Positions 7,480 to 16,144 of a stretch of 20,316 bases of DNA are shown piece after piece. The DNA lies in assembly GCA_937975585.1 (NCBI GenBank), contig CALJUC010000237.1, positions 1-20,316 on the forward strand, read 5' to 3'. The notes below the pieces were generated by a model. It had not been told where the DNA came from. It did not search any database and saw nothing but the letters and a program-made list of their open reading frames with translations. This stretch comes from an uncultured Moraxella sp. GTDB lineage: Bacteria; Pseudomonadota; Gammaproteobacteria; Pseudomonadales; Moraxellaceae. A program made the translations under genes and the position numbers. Position 1 is the first letter of the stretch. Each line of letters opens with the position of its first letter.

Positions 7480-8580
7480 ATGAGCGTAACCTTTGACCAA
7501 CGCGTTGCCAATTTTTGTGCCGGTCCTGCGAGTATGCCAACCGCAGTACTACAAAAAGCCCAAAGCGAGCTATTAAACTGGCATGGTACTGGGATGTCAG
7601 TGATGGAAATGAGCCATCGCAGTGATGAATTTGTGGCGATTGCGAGCAAGGCTGAGCAAGACTTACGCAAGCTAATGAATATTCCTGACAACTACAAAGT
7701 GTTGTTTTTACAAGGTGGTGCAAGCTTACAGTTTTCTGCGATTCCGTTAAACTTGCTAAAAGGCACGGCGGACTATTTGGATACCGGTATTTGGTCTAAA
7801 AAAGCCTTGAGCGAAGCCAAACGTTATGAACAAGCGGGCCTTGGCAAAATTAACGTCGTTGCCAGTGGTAAAGATATGAATTATGCCGATGTGCCTGATA
7901 TCAGCACTTGGCAGTTGTCAGACAATGCGGACTATTTTCACTACTGCCCGAACGAAACCATTGGCGGTTTGGCCATGTTTGATGTACCACAAGTAAGTGC
8001 GCCAATTGTGGCGGATATGTCATCTTGCATCTTGTCACAACCAATTGATGTGACCCAGTTTGGTATGATTTATGCGGGCGCGCAAAAGAATATCGGACCT
8101 GCGGGTTTGACCTTGGTAATCGTACGTGAAGACCTCATCGGTAACGCCAATGCGGTATGTCCAAGCCTATTGGATTACAAGAGCCAAGCGGACAACGATT
8201 CAATGGTCAATACCCCACCAACTTGGGCATGGTACTTGTCAGGTCTTGTGTTCGAATGGTTACTAGAAAATGGTGGCGTTGATGCAATTTATCAGCAGAA
8301 CTTGACCAAAGCCAAAATGCTATATGATTACATCGATGCCAGTGGTTTTTACCAAAACCCAATTAACACAGCACATCGTTCAATCATGAACGTACCATTT
8401 ACCTTAAATGACAGCAGCTTAGATAAAGCATTCTTGAAACAAGCGGATGCCGCAGGTTTCCTAAACCTAAAAGGCCATCGTAGTGTGGGTGGTATGCGCG
8501 CGAGTATCTATAACGCCATTGATTTGGCGGCGGTACAGCAATTGATTGGCTTTATGCAGCAATTTGCCGCAAAAGCTTAA
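7480..8580 (+). CDS. serC: Phosphoserine / phosphohydroxythreonine aminotransferase
   Basis: SerC is a PLP enzyme that makes phosphoserine for serine synthesis and 4-phosphohydroxythreonine for pyridoxal phosphate synthesis. The 366 residues match the family. Visible motifs are NFCAGPASMP (from N11), GTGMSVMEMSHRS, FLQGGASLQF, NETIGG, and AGAQKNIGPAG with PLP-binding Lys203. The C-terminal GHRSVGGMRASIYNA is also typical. The start is the ATG at 7480, with AAGG (7468-7471) eight bases upstream; the GTG one codon earlier is less likely. It stands 93 bases after the preceding gene and ends in its own terminator. In Pseudomonas serC heads the aromatic supraoperon, but here pheA does not follow. 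Confidence 0.98.
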   Translation: MSVTFDQRVANFCAGPASMPTAVLQKAQSELLNWHGTGMSVMEMSHRSDEFVAIASKAEQDLRKLMNIPDNYKVLFLQGGASLQFSAIPLNLLKGTADYLDTGIWSKKALSEAKRYEQAGLGKINVVASGKDMNYADVPDISTWQLSDNADYFHYCPNETIGGLAMFDVPQVSAPIVADMSSCILSQPIDVTQFGMIYAGAQKNIGPAGLTLVIVREDLIGNANAVCPSLLDYKSQADNDSMVNTPPTWAWYLSGLVFEWLLENGGVDAIYQQNLTKAKMLYDYIDASGFYQNPINTAHRSIMNVPFTLNDSSLDKAFLKQADAAGFLNLKGHRSVGGMRASIYNAIDLAAVQQLIGFMQQFAAKA

Positions 8581-8602
8581 TCGGTTGAATAAAGCCATTA
8601 AT

Positions 8603-8633
8603 AAAAAGCCTGATACTATGTCAGGCTTTTTTT
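8603..8633 (+). terminator. Intrinsic terminator of serC
   Basis: AAAAAGCCTGA (8603-8613) pairs perfectly with TCAGGCTTTTT (8621-8631) around a seven-base loop. The T-run continues to 8633. It lies 22 bases after the serC stop codon. Confidence 0.93.
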
Positions 8634-8721
8634 ATGAGTGATGACTAAGGCAAAAAGAAAGCCCGGGTCATTGATAACTGTACAATTAACCTAAGTGCGA
8701 AGACTAATCGCTCATGCTAGA

Positions 8722-8781
8722 ATGGGCGAAGTAAATGAGCAGCTAGACGAGCAGTTAGACGAGCAGCTAGATGAGCAGTGA
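8722..8781 (+). other. Possible mini-ORF encoding an EQLD repeat peptide
   Basis: An ATG at 8722 opens a 19-codon frame ending in TGA at 8779-8781. It encodes MGEVN followed by EQLD repeated three times and a final EQ. It overlaps the 12-base tandem repeat and stops nine bases before the AGGAAG ribosome site of the binding-protein gene. No clear Shine-Dalgarno sequence precedes it, so translation is unproven. It could be a leader peptide or chance. Confidence 0.25.
8737..8778. repeat. 12-bp tandem repeat, 3.5 copies
   Basis: GAGCAGCTAGAC (8737-8748), GAGCAGTTAGAC (8749-8760), GAGCAGCTAGAT (8761-8772) and a partial GAGCAG (8773-8778) stand head to tail. The copies differ by one base each. The period is a multiple of three, so copy-number change would keep the local frame. 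Confidence 0.9.
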
Positions 8782-8804
8782 AAACAAGCAGGAAGCCGGT
8801 GGTT

Positions 8805-10703
8805 ATGCGTATCAAGTGTTATAAAGTCTTTCATACTTCAGGTCAACGTCATCGCACTGGGTTAATACAGCTATTAGCGAATGCGGTATTCGCCGGTATG
8901 TTATTGACCAGTGCTTCCACTCATCTCAATGCGGCACCTGTCACAGTGACTGCGCTTGCACATAACAGTCAGCCACAGTTTGATGGTGCTGTCCATTTTC
9001 CCTATGCCAATCCACAAGCCCCCAAAGGCGGTACGCTAAGCTTAGTCGCGCTAGGTACTTTTGATAGTATCAATAAATGGATTGATGTGGGAACGCCAGC
9101 GGCAGGTACCGATTATCTGTTTGAAAGCCTGATGACCGGTTCCCTGAATGAAGCATTCGTTCAATACCCGCTATTGGCACAAAAAGTCACTTACGACCCT
9201 GATGATGCCAGTTGGATTATTTATCATCTCAATCCAAAGGCAACGTTTTGGGATGGCTCACCCGTGACGGCAGCGGACGTCAAAGCCAGTATGGATGCGA
9301 TTTTGACCAAAGGCTTGATGAGTATGCGCAGTTATATGGCCGATGTCAAAACCGTACAAGTCATTGACCCACATACCGTCAAATTTATCTTTAAATCCAA
9401 GGAAAACAAAGAAATCAGTATGACCGTTGCGCAAATGCCGATTTGGTCGAAGAAATCCATTGACGCCTATTTTGATAAAGTCACCCTCGTGCCGCTCGTG
9501 GGTAGTGGCCCGTATAAAGTCGGCAATATCGAGGCGGGACGGGCGATAACTTATGTACGTGACCCGAATTACTGGGGGGCAAAGCCTGAAGCAGGCGTGA
9601 TGGCCAATATCGGCCGCTATAACTTTGACCAAATCAAATACGTGTATTACCAAAATAACGAAATCGCGTTTGAGGGTTTTAAGGCGGGCGAATATTTATT
9701 TCGTGCGGAGAATAAAGCGCGCACTTGGGCAACTGGTTATAAGTTTCCGGCAATCCAAGCAGGTATGGTGGTCAAAGAACAAATCAATAACAGCAATCCG
9801 GTGCCGTATCAAGGCATTGTGATGAATCTGCGCCGTCCGATTTTTGCCGATATTCGTGTGCGCCAAGCGATTACCTTGGCGTATGATTTTGAATGGCTCA
9901 ATAAAACCATGTTTTATGGTCAATATCAGCGCTTGCAAAGTTATTTTTACCACTCTGAGCTTGAAGCCAAAGGCACGCCATCCGCGGCAGAGTTTGAGGT
10001 ATTGAAGCCATTGTTATCAAGTCTAGAGCCGATTCAGCGTCAAGCGGTCTTGGCCAACTGGCAAGCGCCTGCCTCAAAGGCCGATGGCTTTAACCGTGAT
10101 AACTTATTAAAAGCGCGTGAGTTACTACTGCAAGCAGGCTTTACCTATAAAAATATGCGCTTGTATCAGCCAAACGGACAACCTGCTAAGATTGAGTTTT
10201 TATCGTATGATGAAAAAAGTGCGCGGATTATTTTGCCGTTTTTACGCAATTTGCAGCGGTTAGGATTTGACACCAATTTGCGCCAAGCTGACATGCCACA
10301 GTACCTTGAGCGTACCCGCAAGTTTGACTATGATATGATTCTTGATATCTTCGCCCAAAGTCTATCACCGGGAGCAGAACAGGCCTATCTCTGGGGCTCA
10401 AAAGCGGCAGATGAGCAGGGTAACCAAAACACGGCAGGTATCAAAAACGCAGTGATTGATAGCGTGATTGCCAAGCTAATTGCCGCAAAAAACCGTGAAG
10501 AAATTGTGTTATACACCCATGTGCTCGATCGACTACTGCGCGCGGGTTACTATATCGTACCGACTTATGGCAAGGGCACGGATAATATGGCGTATTGGAA
10601 GTTTTATGAACATGGCACGCTACCGACCAATGCCGTGGGCTTGGACTATTGGTGGGTCAACCCACAAAAACAAGCTGAGGTTATGCGCTATTTAGGCCGC
10701 TAA
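8805..10703 (+). CDS. Periplasmic ABC-transporter substrate-binding protein, YejA-like (family 5)
   Basis: This exported peptide/opine-type binding protein has 632 residues. A signal peptide covers about residues 1-44, with a basic n-region, hydrophobic LIQLLANAVFAGMLLTSAS and a likely cleavage at LNA-APV. The mature part has HFPYANPQAPKGGTLSLVALGTFDSIN and the DGSPVTAADVKASMDAI segment of family 5 binding proteins. It lies closest to the YejA subgroup, which binds peptides such as microcin C. The start is ATG 8805, with AGGAAG (8790-8795) nine bases upstream. No yejB, yejE or yejF partner is adjacent, so the permease must be elsewhere or the protein has another role. gloB follows after 70 bases. 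The ligand cannot be read from the sequence. Confidence 0.92.
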   Translation: MRIKCYKVFHTSGQRHRTGLIQLLANAVFAGMLLTSASTHLNAAPVTVTALAHNSQPQFDGAVHFPYANPQAPKGGTLSLVALGTFDSINKWIDVGTPAAGTDYLFESLMTGSLNEAFVQYPLLAQKVTYDPDDASWIIYHLNPKATFWDGSPVTAADVKASMDAILTKGLMSMRSYMADVKTVQVIDPHTVKFIFKSKENKEISMTVAQMPIWSKKSIDAYFDKVTLVPLVGSGPYKVGNIEAGRAITYVRDPNYWGAKPEAGVMANIGRYNFDQIKYVYYQNNEIAFEGFKAGEYLFRAENKARTWATGYKFPAIQAGMVVKEQINNSNPVPYQGIVMNLRRPIFADIRVRQAITLAYDFEWLNKTMFYGQYQRLQSYFYHSELEAKGTPSAAEFEVLKPLLSSLEPIQRQAVLANWQAPASKADGFNRDNLLKARELLLQAGFTYKNMRLYQPNGQPAKIEFLSYDEKSARIILPFLRNLQRLGFDTNLRQADMPQYLERTRKFDYDMILDIFAQSLSPGAEQAYLWGSKAADEQGNQNTAGIKNAVIDSVIAKLIAAKNREEIVLYTHVLDRLLRAGYYIVPTYGKGTDNMAYWKFYEHGTLPTNAVGLDYWWVNPQKQAEVMRYLGR

Positions 10704-10773
10704 TGTAACCCATAATGGACTATTGACTAACGCGCTGAACATTGAATAACAAACGATCAAATAAGGACATACC

Positions 10774-11577
10774 ATGCTAACCATTCACCCGATTCCCGCC
10801 TTTAATGATAATTATATTTGGGCCATTATTAATAACGATACCAAGCAAGCAATTATCGTTGATGCGGGCGATGCCGCGCCTGTGTTGGATTTCTTAACGC
10901 AACATCATCTGAGCTTAAGCCAACTTTGGATTACCCATCATCATAATGACCATATCGGTGGCGCGAGTGAATTGGCTAATCAGTTTCCTGAGGCTGTGGT
11001 GTATGCGCATGCGAATATTCACCCACTGATTAATGTGACAAACCTACAAGCCGTTGGTGAGGGCAGTGTGTTAAATGCTTGGGGTCATAACGTAGAGGTT
11101 TGGCAAACCGCAGGGCATACCGAAAACCATATTGCTTATCTGTTGACATGGGATAACCGCTTAAATATCTTCTGCGGTGATACGTTATTTCGTGCCGGAT
11201 GCGGGCGTGTCTTTACCGGTACGATTGATGAGCTTTATGCCAGTTTTGACCGTTTTAATGAATTACACGATGCCGATACGTTATTTTATCCGGCACATGA
11301 ATATACTTTGTCAAACCTGAAATTTGCGCAAAGCGTCGCCCCAACCAATGTTGATATCCAAGCAGCGATTGATAGTGATAGCCAAAAACGCGCCCAAGGG
11401 CTGCCAACCTTGCCAACCAGCTTAGCAGAAGAGCGTAAAATTAATCCGTTTATGATGATTATTGATAACCCGAATACGACAGAGTTAATTACCCAAGTCA
11501 ATGCGCAGTTACCGGGTACGGGCGATGCGCCGTTTGAGGTATTTAGTGCCTTACGCGAGCTAAAGAACCGCTTTTAA
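10774..11577 (+). CDS. gloB: Hydroxyacylglutathione hydrolase (glyoxalase II)
   Basis: GloB hydrolyses S-lactoylglutathione to lactate and glutathione in methylglyoxal detoxification, using a binuclear metal site. The metallo-beta-lactamase motif H55-x-H57-x-D59-H60 is present, followed by the metal-binding AGHTENH (His115) and CGDTLFRAGCGRVF. The N-terminus IHPIPAFNDNYIW and the C-terminal ending FSALRELKNRF are typical, and the 267 residues are close to the usual 251-260. AAGGA lies six bases before the ATG. No glyoxalase I gene is in the window. It may share a transcript with the binding-protein gene. Confidence 0.96.
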   Translation: MLTIHPIPAFNDNYIWAIINNDTKQAIIVDAGDAAPVLDFLTQHHLSLSQLWITHHHNDHIGGASELANQFPEAVVYAHANIHPLINVTNLQAVGEGSVLNAWGHNVEVWQTAGHTENHIAYLLTWDNRLNIFCGDTLFRAGCGRVFTGTIDELYASFDRFNELHDADTLFYPAHEYTLSNLKFAQSVAPTNVDIQAAIDSDSQKRAQGLPTLPTSLAEERKINPFMMIIDNPNTTELITQVNAQLPGTGDAPFEVFSALRELKNRF

Positions 11578-11651
11578 CGGTACTAAAAGATTGGGTTAGC
11601 AACGATTGGTTGGTTAAATTTGCTTTTCCATGATAGATACGGGTAAATGGC

Positions 11652-11680
11652 TTTACTCAGGTGTGTAGACAGGCTACAAT
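11652..11680 (+). promoter_or_regulatory. Candidate sigma-70 promoter of the hisC-EamA-tyrA/aroA transcript
   Basis: TTTACT (11652-11657) and TACAAT (11675-11680) are separated by 17 bases, which places a transcript start near 11687. This start lies upstream of both candidate ATGs of hisC (11708 and 11738). The far-upstream TTG at 11690 would be almost leaderless. Confidence 0.5.
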
Positions 11681-11737
11681 CTTCAACAATTGGTAAGTAA
11701 GGCAGCCATGCCTAGTCACCACACCCAAGGAGTTCCC

Positions 11738-12844
11738 ATGTCTGTTTATCCTTCACATCAAACCTATTCAGGGCAACCAGCAAATAGCCACGCGAGTGAT
11801 GCGAACCAGCCAAATCTTGGGTTAGGCGAGCGTAATAATGACTGTGCGATGGCGGATGTGGTGCGGTTGGCTAGTAATGAGAATCCATTAGGTTGCTCAC
11901 CGCATGTGACGCTCGCGATTACCGCGCGGTTAGGCGAGTTATCACGCTACCCGGATGAAACCGGAATGGTACTAAAAAAAGGCTTGGCTGATTTTTATGG
12001 TTTAGATGCCACGCAGATTGTACTGGGTAATGGTGCCAATGAGTTATTAGATATCATCGCTGATACCGTGGTCGATAATGCAGGCGCGATTGTCTTTTTC
12101 CAGTATTCAGTCTCTCGCTTTCAATTGTCTTCATTGCCAGCCCGAGCAACACCGGTTCAAGTGGCGGCCAAGGGCTTTCACTATGATTTGCCGGCGATGT
12201 TGAATGCGATCCAGCGCAGCCCAACGACGCGATTGGTCTACCTTGCCAATCCAAACAACCCAACAGGCACTTTATTAAGTCGCGATGAAATTCGTCAGTT
12301 TGTCAAGCAAATACCAAGCAATATATTGGTGGTGATTGATGAGGGCTATATTGAATTTAGCCCACAAGAAAGCAGCCTTGAGTTGATGCAAGAATTTAAT
12401 AACGTATTAATCTTACGTACCTTTTCCAAAGCATATGGTCTGGCGGGCTTACGCATGGGCTATGCCATTGCACATCCGCGACTGGCCGCGAAACTCAACC
12501 AAACCCGCCAAGCTTATAACACCAATGTGCTAGCCGATGCAGCGGCCATGGCGGCATTACGCGACCAAGGATTTTTGCAAGACTATGTCGCCATGAACGA
12601 TGAGCAAAAACAAGTCCTGTATAACGGCTTTGATAGCTTAGGGTTAGAGTTTATTAAGTCGGCGGCGAATTTTATACTGGTGAATGTCGGTAATGGTGTC
12701 GAGGTTTATCACAAGTTGTTAGAGCAGGGCATATTGGTGCGCCCTATGGCAGGCTACGGTCTAGAGCAATGGATTCGCGTCAGTGTTGGGTTGCCGGAAG
12801 AGAATTTGCGCTTTTTAGATACCTTGGGTCAAGTATTAGCCTGA
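11738..12844 (+). CDS. hisC: Histidinol-phosphate / aromatic aminotransferase (HisC family, likely HisC2)
   Basis: This class I/II PLP aminotransferase has 368 residues. It shows RLASNENPLGCSP, YPDETG, LGNGANELLDIIADT, LANPNNPTGTLLS, VIDEGYIEF, and RTFSKAYGLAGLRMGY with the PLP lysine. The family acts on histidinol phosphate, but its position next to tyrA-aroA suggests the aromatic paralogue that transaminates phenylpyruvate or hydroxyphenylpyruvate. The start at 11738 follows AAGGAG by five bases; ATG 11708 with AAGG is also possible. The N-terminal part lacks a clean PYxPG motif and has a low-complexity Ser/Asn/Gln stretch of about 30 residues. The QYSVSRFQL segment also departs from the usual FxVY pattern. 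EamA follows after 102 bases. Confidence 0.93.
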   Translation: MSVYPSHQTYSGQPANSHASDANQPNLGLGERNNDCAMADVVRLASNENPLGCSPHVTLAITARLGELSRYPDETGMVLKKGLADFYGLDATQIVLGNGANELLDIIADTVVDNAGAIVFFQYSVSRFQLSSLPARATPVQVAAKGFHYDLPAMLNAIQRSPTTRLVYLANPNNPTGTLLSRDEIRQFVKQIPSNILVVIDEGYIEFSPQESSLELMQEFNNVLILRTFSKAYGLAGLRMGYAIAHPRLAAKLNQTRQAYNTNVLADAAAMAALRDQGFLQDYVAMNDEQKQVLYNGFDSLGLEFIKSAANFILVNVGNGVEVYHKLLEQGILVRPMAGYGLEQWIRVSVGLPEENLRFLDTLGQVLA

Positions 12845-12946
12845 TGTTGCTACTAAAGATTTGGCGCTAAAGACTATTGCTACTTTAAATGATAAATTTT
12901 ATTGTGTTGAGCTACTTGTGGTAATGGATGATGTTGTAAAAAAATT

Positions 12947-13864
12947 ATGAAAATCGCGTCATCCCTTACTAATCCGTCTGAACCTGTGCTAGCAAAAATT
13001 TTGTGGCATGGAGTGGCATTGTTCGTGGTCATCGTGTGGGGTTCGACATTTGCCAGCACGAGAATACTGCTGAATAGCTTAACACCTGAGCAGATTTTGT
13101 TATATCGCTCATTGATTGCGCTAGTGCTATTATTACTGTTAGCACGGCCGCGACTAGTTTGGCGCAGTGTCAAGACTGAGTTGCTGTATCTAATCGCAGG
13201 GGTATGCGGGATTACCTTATACTTTATCTTTGAAAATGTGGCCTTGTTATACACCTACAGTAGTAATGCCGCATTATTGGTGACCGCATCACCGCTGTTT
13301 ACAGTACTGATCGCCAGTTTTGTATTTAAGACCCAGGCTTTTAATCAGCGGATTTTGGTGGCGTGTTTACTTGCGTTACTCGGTGTCGGTATGGTACTCG
13401 CCAATCAAAGTTTAAGTCTGTCACAAGGTCTATTTGGTAATCTATTAGCCTTGCTCGCTGGCTTGGTTTGGGCATTTTATAATTTTGCGATGGAAAAAGT
13501 TGACGATGCGTTAAGCCCGATTTTACGCACCCAAAAGGTATTTTTTTACGGTATCATCACTACCGCTGTGTATATGCTCGTGACAGGTAAGCATTTCGTT
13601 AATCAAGCCGCGCTTGAGCCGCTCAACTTGGCAAACTTGGGTTTTTTGGGTGTGATTGCCTCCGCCCTGTGCTATGTGTTGTGGAATCGCGCGAATCATC
13701 ATTTGGGCGTGGTGCAGACTTCCTTGTATTTGTATTTTATGCCGTTGGTTGCGGTGGTGCTAGGCGTTTGGCTATTGGCAGAACACATCACGTGGATGAC
13801 CGTGATGGGCGGGCTTTTAATTACACTGGCGGTGGTTCTCGCCAATGCGAAAAAAAACGGTTAA
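12947..13864 (+). CDS. EamA/DMT-family inner-membrane exporter
   Basis: The 305 residues form about ten membrane helices in two EamA repeats. The first begins VVIVWGSTFASTRILL and the second LLALLAGLVWAFYNFAMEKV, each with the conserved W near its start. The family exports amino acids and related metabolites. The substrate cannot be seen from sequence. The gene sits between hisC and tyrA-aroA, ends four bases before the tyrA-aroA ATG, and so is probably translated with it. That context suggests export of an aromatic amino acid or intermediate, which is inference. No Shine-Dalgarno sequence precedes the ATG at 12947, whose ATGA overlaps the stop of a short upstream frame. Confidence 0.93.
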   Translation: MKIASSLTNPSEPVLAKILWHGVALFVVIVWGSTFASTRILLNSLTPEQILLYRSLIALVLLLLLARPRLVWRSVKTELLYLIAGVCGITLYFIFENVALLYTYSSNAALLVTASPLFTVLIASFVFKTQAFNQRILVACLLALLGVGMVLANQSLSLSQGLFGNLLALLAGLVWAFYNFAMEKVDDALSPILRTQKVFFYGIITTAVYMLVTGKHFVNQAALEPLNLANLGFLGVIASALCYVLWNRANHHLGVVQTSLYLYFMPLVAVVLGVWLLAEHITWMTVMGGLLITLAVVLANAKKNG

Positions 13865-13868
13865 GTAA

Positions 13869-16106
13869 ATGTTTGAAAAAGTATGTGTCGTTGGTTTAGG
13901 ACTGATTGGGGCAAGTTTGGCACAAGCCATGCTCGATAAAGGCCTAACCTCAAATATCGTGGCCTGTGATTTTAATCAGCAAAGCTTAGAAATTGCCAAA
14001 ATCGAGGGATTAATCACAGATGGCGCGAAACAGCTATCGGAGATGCTGCCTGGGTGTGATTTGATTATTATCGCCGTGCCGGTCAAGGCGGTATTGCCGA
14101 TTTTTCGCCAGATTGCCCAAGCCAAAAAAGACGGTGTATTAGCCGCAGACTGTATTACCACCGATGTGTGTAGCACCAAGATGAACGTCATCGAAGCGGT
14201 ACGTGAGGCGAGTGCAGCGATTGGTATCGAGCCGATTAACTTTGTGGCAGGTCACCCGATTGCGGGTGCGGAGAACTCCGGGGTGCAAGCGCGTAATGGT
14301 CGATTGTTTTTGCACCATCATGTGATTTTGTGTCCTGAAGAACAGACCAATCCGGATGCCATTAAAAAAATCCGTCAACTATGGCAAGCGGTGGGCGCGG
14401 ATGTCAGCGAAATGTCAGCCGAAGACCACGATCGTATCTTGGCGCATACCAGTCATTTGCCACATTTACTGGCATTTAACTTGGTCAATCAGCTGACCAA
14501 TCACAATGACAACATGAATATCTTTCGCTATGCGGCAGGTGGGTTTCGCGATTTTAGCCGGATTGCCGCCAGCGACCCGACCATGTGGCATGATATTTTC
14601 TTGGCCAATAAACCGGCTTTACTCACCGCGATTGATGATTATCAACAACACTTAGAAGACCTTAAACAACTCATTATTGAGGATGATTCAGCGCATATGA
14701 TTGACCGCTTGGCGCAAGCGCGTTTTGCCCGTCGCCACTTTGGCCATATGCTTGATAAAACTGCTTATATGGAACGTACCCTTATGACCCAAACTTATGT
14801 TATCAGCCCATCACAGCAATTTACTGGCACGCATACTGTCGCTGGTGATAAGTCAATTTCGCACCGCTCAATCATGCTAGGTAGCCTTGCTGATGGCGTG
14901 ACCACCGTGACGGGCTTTTTGCAAGGTGAAGATGCCTTGGCAACCTTGCAAGCCTTCCGTGACATGGGCGTTGAGATTACTGACCCGGTGGATGGTAAAG
15001 TGATGATTAAAGGGGTAGGTGTTGACGGGTTAAAACCGGCTAAAAAAGCCATCTATATGGGTAACTCGGGTACCAGTATGCGTCTATTGTCCGGTATCTT
15101 ATCGGCGCAAAACTTTGATAGCGTGATGACTGGTGACCCAAGTTTATCAAAACGTCCAATGGAGCGCGTGGCCAAGCCTTTACGTGAGATGGGTGCAAAA
15201 ATCCAAACCACGGGTGATAAAGGCACACCACCAATGACGATTACTGGCGGCCAAACCTTGACCGGTATTCACTATGATATGCCTATGGCCTCTGCACAGG
15301 TGAAATCGTGCTTGCTACTGGCTGGTATTTGGGCGAAAGGTACGACAACCGTGGTTGAGCCAGAAATCACGCGTGACCACACTGAGCGTATGTTGACCGC
15401 GTTTGGCTATTCGGTGACCAAAGACGGTAACGCGATTAGCATCACCGGTGGCGGCCGTTTGACCGCAACGGATATTGCCGTACCAGCGGATATCTCATCA
15501 GCCGCCTTCTTTATGGTCGCAGGCGCGATTGCCCAACAAGGAAACGTCACCATCAAGCAAGTGGGCATTAACCCGACCCGTACTGGTGTGATTGATATCC
15601 TAAAATTGATGGGCGCGGATTTGACCTTGACCAATGAAGCGGTTGTTGGCGGTGAGCCAGTGGCTGACATCGTGGTGAAGTCATCAAAGCTCAAAGGCAT
15701 CGAAATCCCAGCGCATCTAGTACCGCTAGCGATTGATGAATTTCCTGTGTTATTTGTCGCGGCCAGCTGTGCCGAAGGCAAAACCGTGTTACATGGTGCC
15801 GAAGAGTTACGCGTTAAAGAATCTGACCGTATCCAAGTAATGGCCGATGGGCTAAAAACCTTGGGTATTAACTGCACTGTGTTAGAAGACGGTATTGAGA
15901 TTGAAGGCCGTGGCGATATCGACCATGTATTTGGTGGTGGCGAGATTGAAAGCCATCACGACCACCGTATTGCCATGAGCTTTACGGTAGCAAGTCTACG
16001 CGCGAGCGACACCATTACCATTCATGGGACTGAAACCGTGAATACCAGTTTCCCGGGCTTTGCTGAGTTGGCCAATAGCGCAGGGCTAAACGTTAGCGTT
16101 GAATAA
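13869..16106 (+). CDS. tyrA-aroA: Fused prephenate dehydrogenase / EPSP synthase
   Basis: This 745-residue bifunctional enzyme has two halves. Residues 1 to about 300 are TyrA: NAD-binding VVGLGLIGASLAQAM (7-20), GHPIAGAENSG (about 128) and HTSHLPHLLAFNL (about 192). It oxidises prephenate or arogenate towards tyrosine. From about Met306 the AroA half makes EPSP: DKSISHRSIMLGSLADG (about 327), GNSGTSMRLLSG (about 397), RVKESDRIQVMADG (about 648) and DHRIAMSF (about 697). The same fusion is known in Pseudomonas and Acinetobacter. Met306 could serve as a separate internal start. It begins four bases after the EamA stop codon without a strong ribosome site, so coupling is likely. AroC at 5326 catalyses the next step after the AroA half. 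Confidence 0.98.
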   Translation: MFEKVCVVGLGLIGASLAQAMLDKGLTSNIVACDFNQQSLEIAKIEGLITDGAKQLSEMLPGCDLIIIAVPVKAVLPIFRQIAQAKKDGVLAADCITTDVCSTKMNVIEAVREASAAIGIEPINFVAGHPIAGAENSGVQARNGRLFLHHHVILCPEEQTNPDAIKKIRQLWQAVGADVSEMSAEDHDRILAHTSHLPHLLAFNLVNQLTNHNDNMNIFRYAAGGFRDFSRIAASDPTMWHDIFLANKPALLTAIDDYQQHLEDLKQLIIEDDSAHMIDRLAQARFARRHFGHMLDKTAYMERTLMTQTYVISPSQQFTGTHTVAGDKSISHRSIMLGSLADGVTTVTGFLQGEDALATLQAFRDMGVEITDPVDGKVMIKGVGVDGLKPAKKAIYMGNSGTSMRLLSGILSAQNFDSVMTGDPSLSKRPMERVAKPLREMGAKIQTTGDKGTPPMTITGGQTLTGIHYDMPMASAQVKSCLLLAGIWAKGTTTVVEPEITRDHTERMLTAFGYSVTKDGNAISITGGGRLTATDIAVPADISSAAFFMVAGAIAQQGNVTIKQVGINPTRTGVIDILKLMGADLTLTNEAVVGGEPVADIVVKSSKLKGIEIPAHLVPLAIDEFPVLFVAASCAEGKTVLHGAEELRVKESDRIQVMADGLKTLGINCTVLEDGIEIEGRGDIDHVFGGGEIESHHDHRIAMSFTVASLRASDTITIHGTETVNTSFPGFAELANSAGLNVSVE

Positions 16107-16144
16107 CACGCGATACACTTAGCTTTTAACTGAGAGAAAAAAAT

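Noticed and set aside
8737..8778. The tandem repeat considered as a CRISPR-like array
   Set aside because: The 12-base units are contiguous without spacers, so this is a simple tandem repeat.
9258..9653. A 131-codon antisense frame inside the binding-protein gene
   Set aside because: It is fully covered by the well-supported family 5 binding protein. Its His/Arg/Phe-rich composition is what reversed codons would give.
12100..12190. An unusual stretch in HisC (QYSVSRFQLSSLPARATPVQV) that suggested a compensated frameshift
   Set aside because: Neither alternative frame restores the usual family sequence, and the existing frame aligns without gaps, so divergence is more likely than error.
12843..12950. 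An open frame spanning the hisC-EamA gap that ends in TGA overlapping the EamA ATG
   Set aside because: It has only a few codons after any ATG and no ribosome site or recognisable product. At most it couples translation, and chance explains it as well.
15407..15877. A 156-codon open frame antisense to the aroA half of the fusion
   Set aside because: The coding strand carries intact AroA motifs through the same bases, and the antisense peptide resembles no family.
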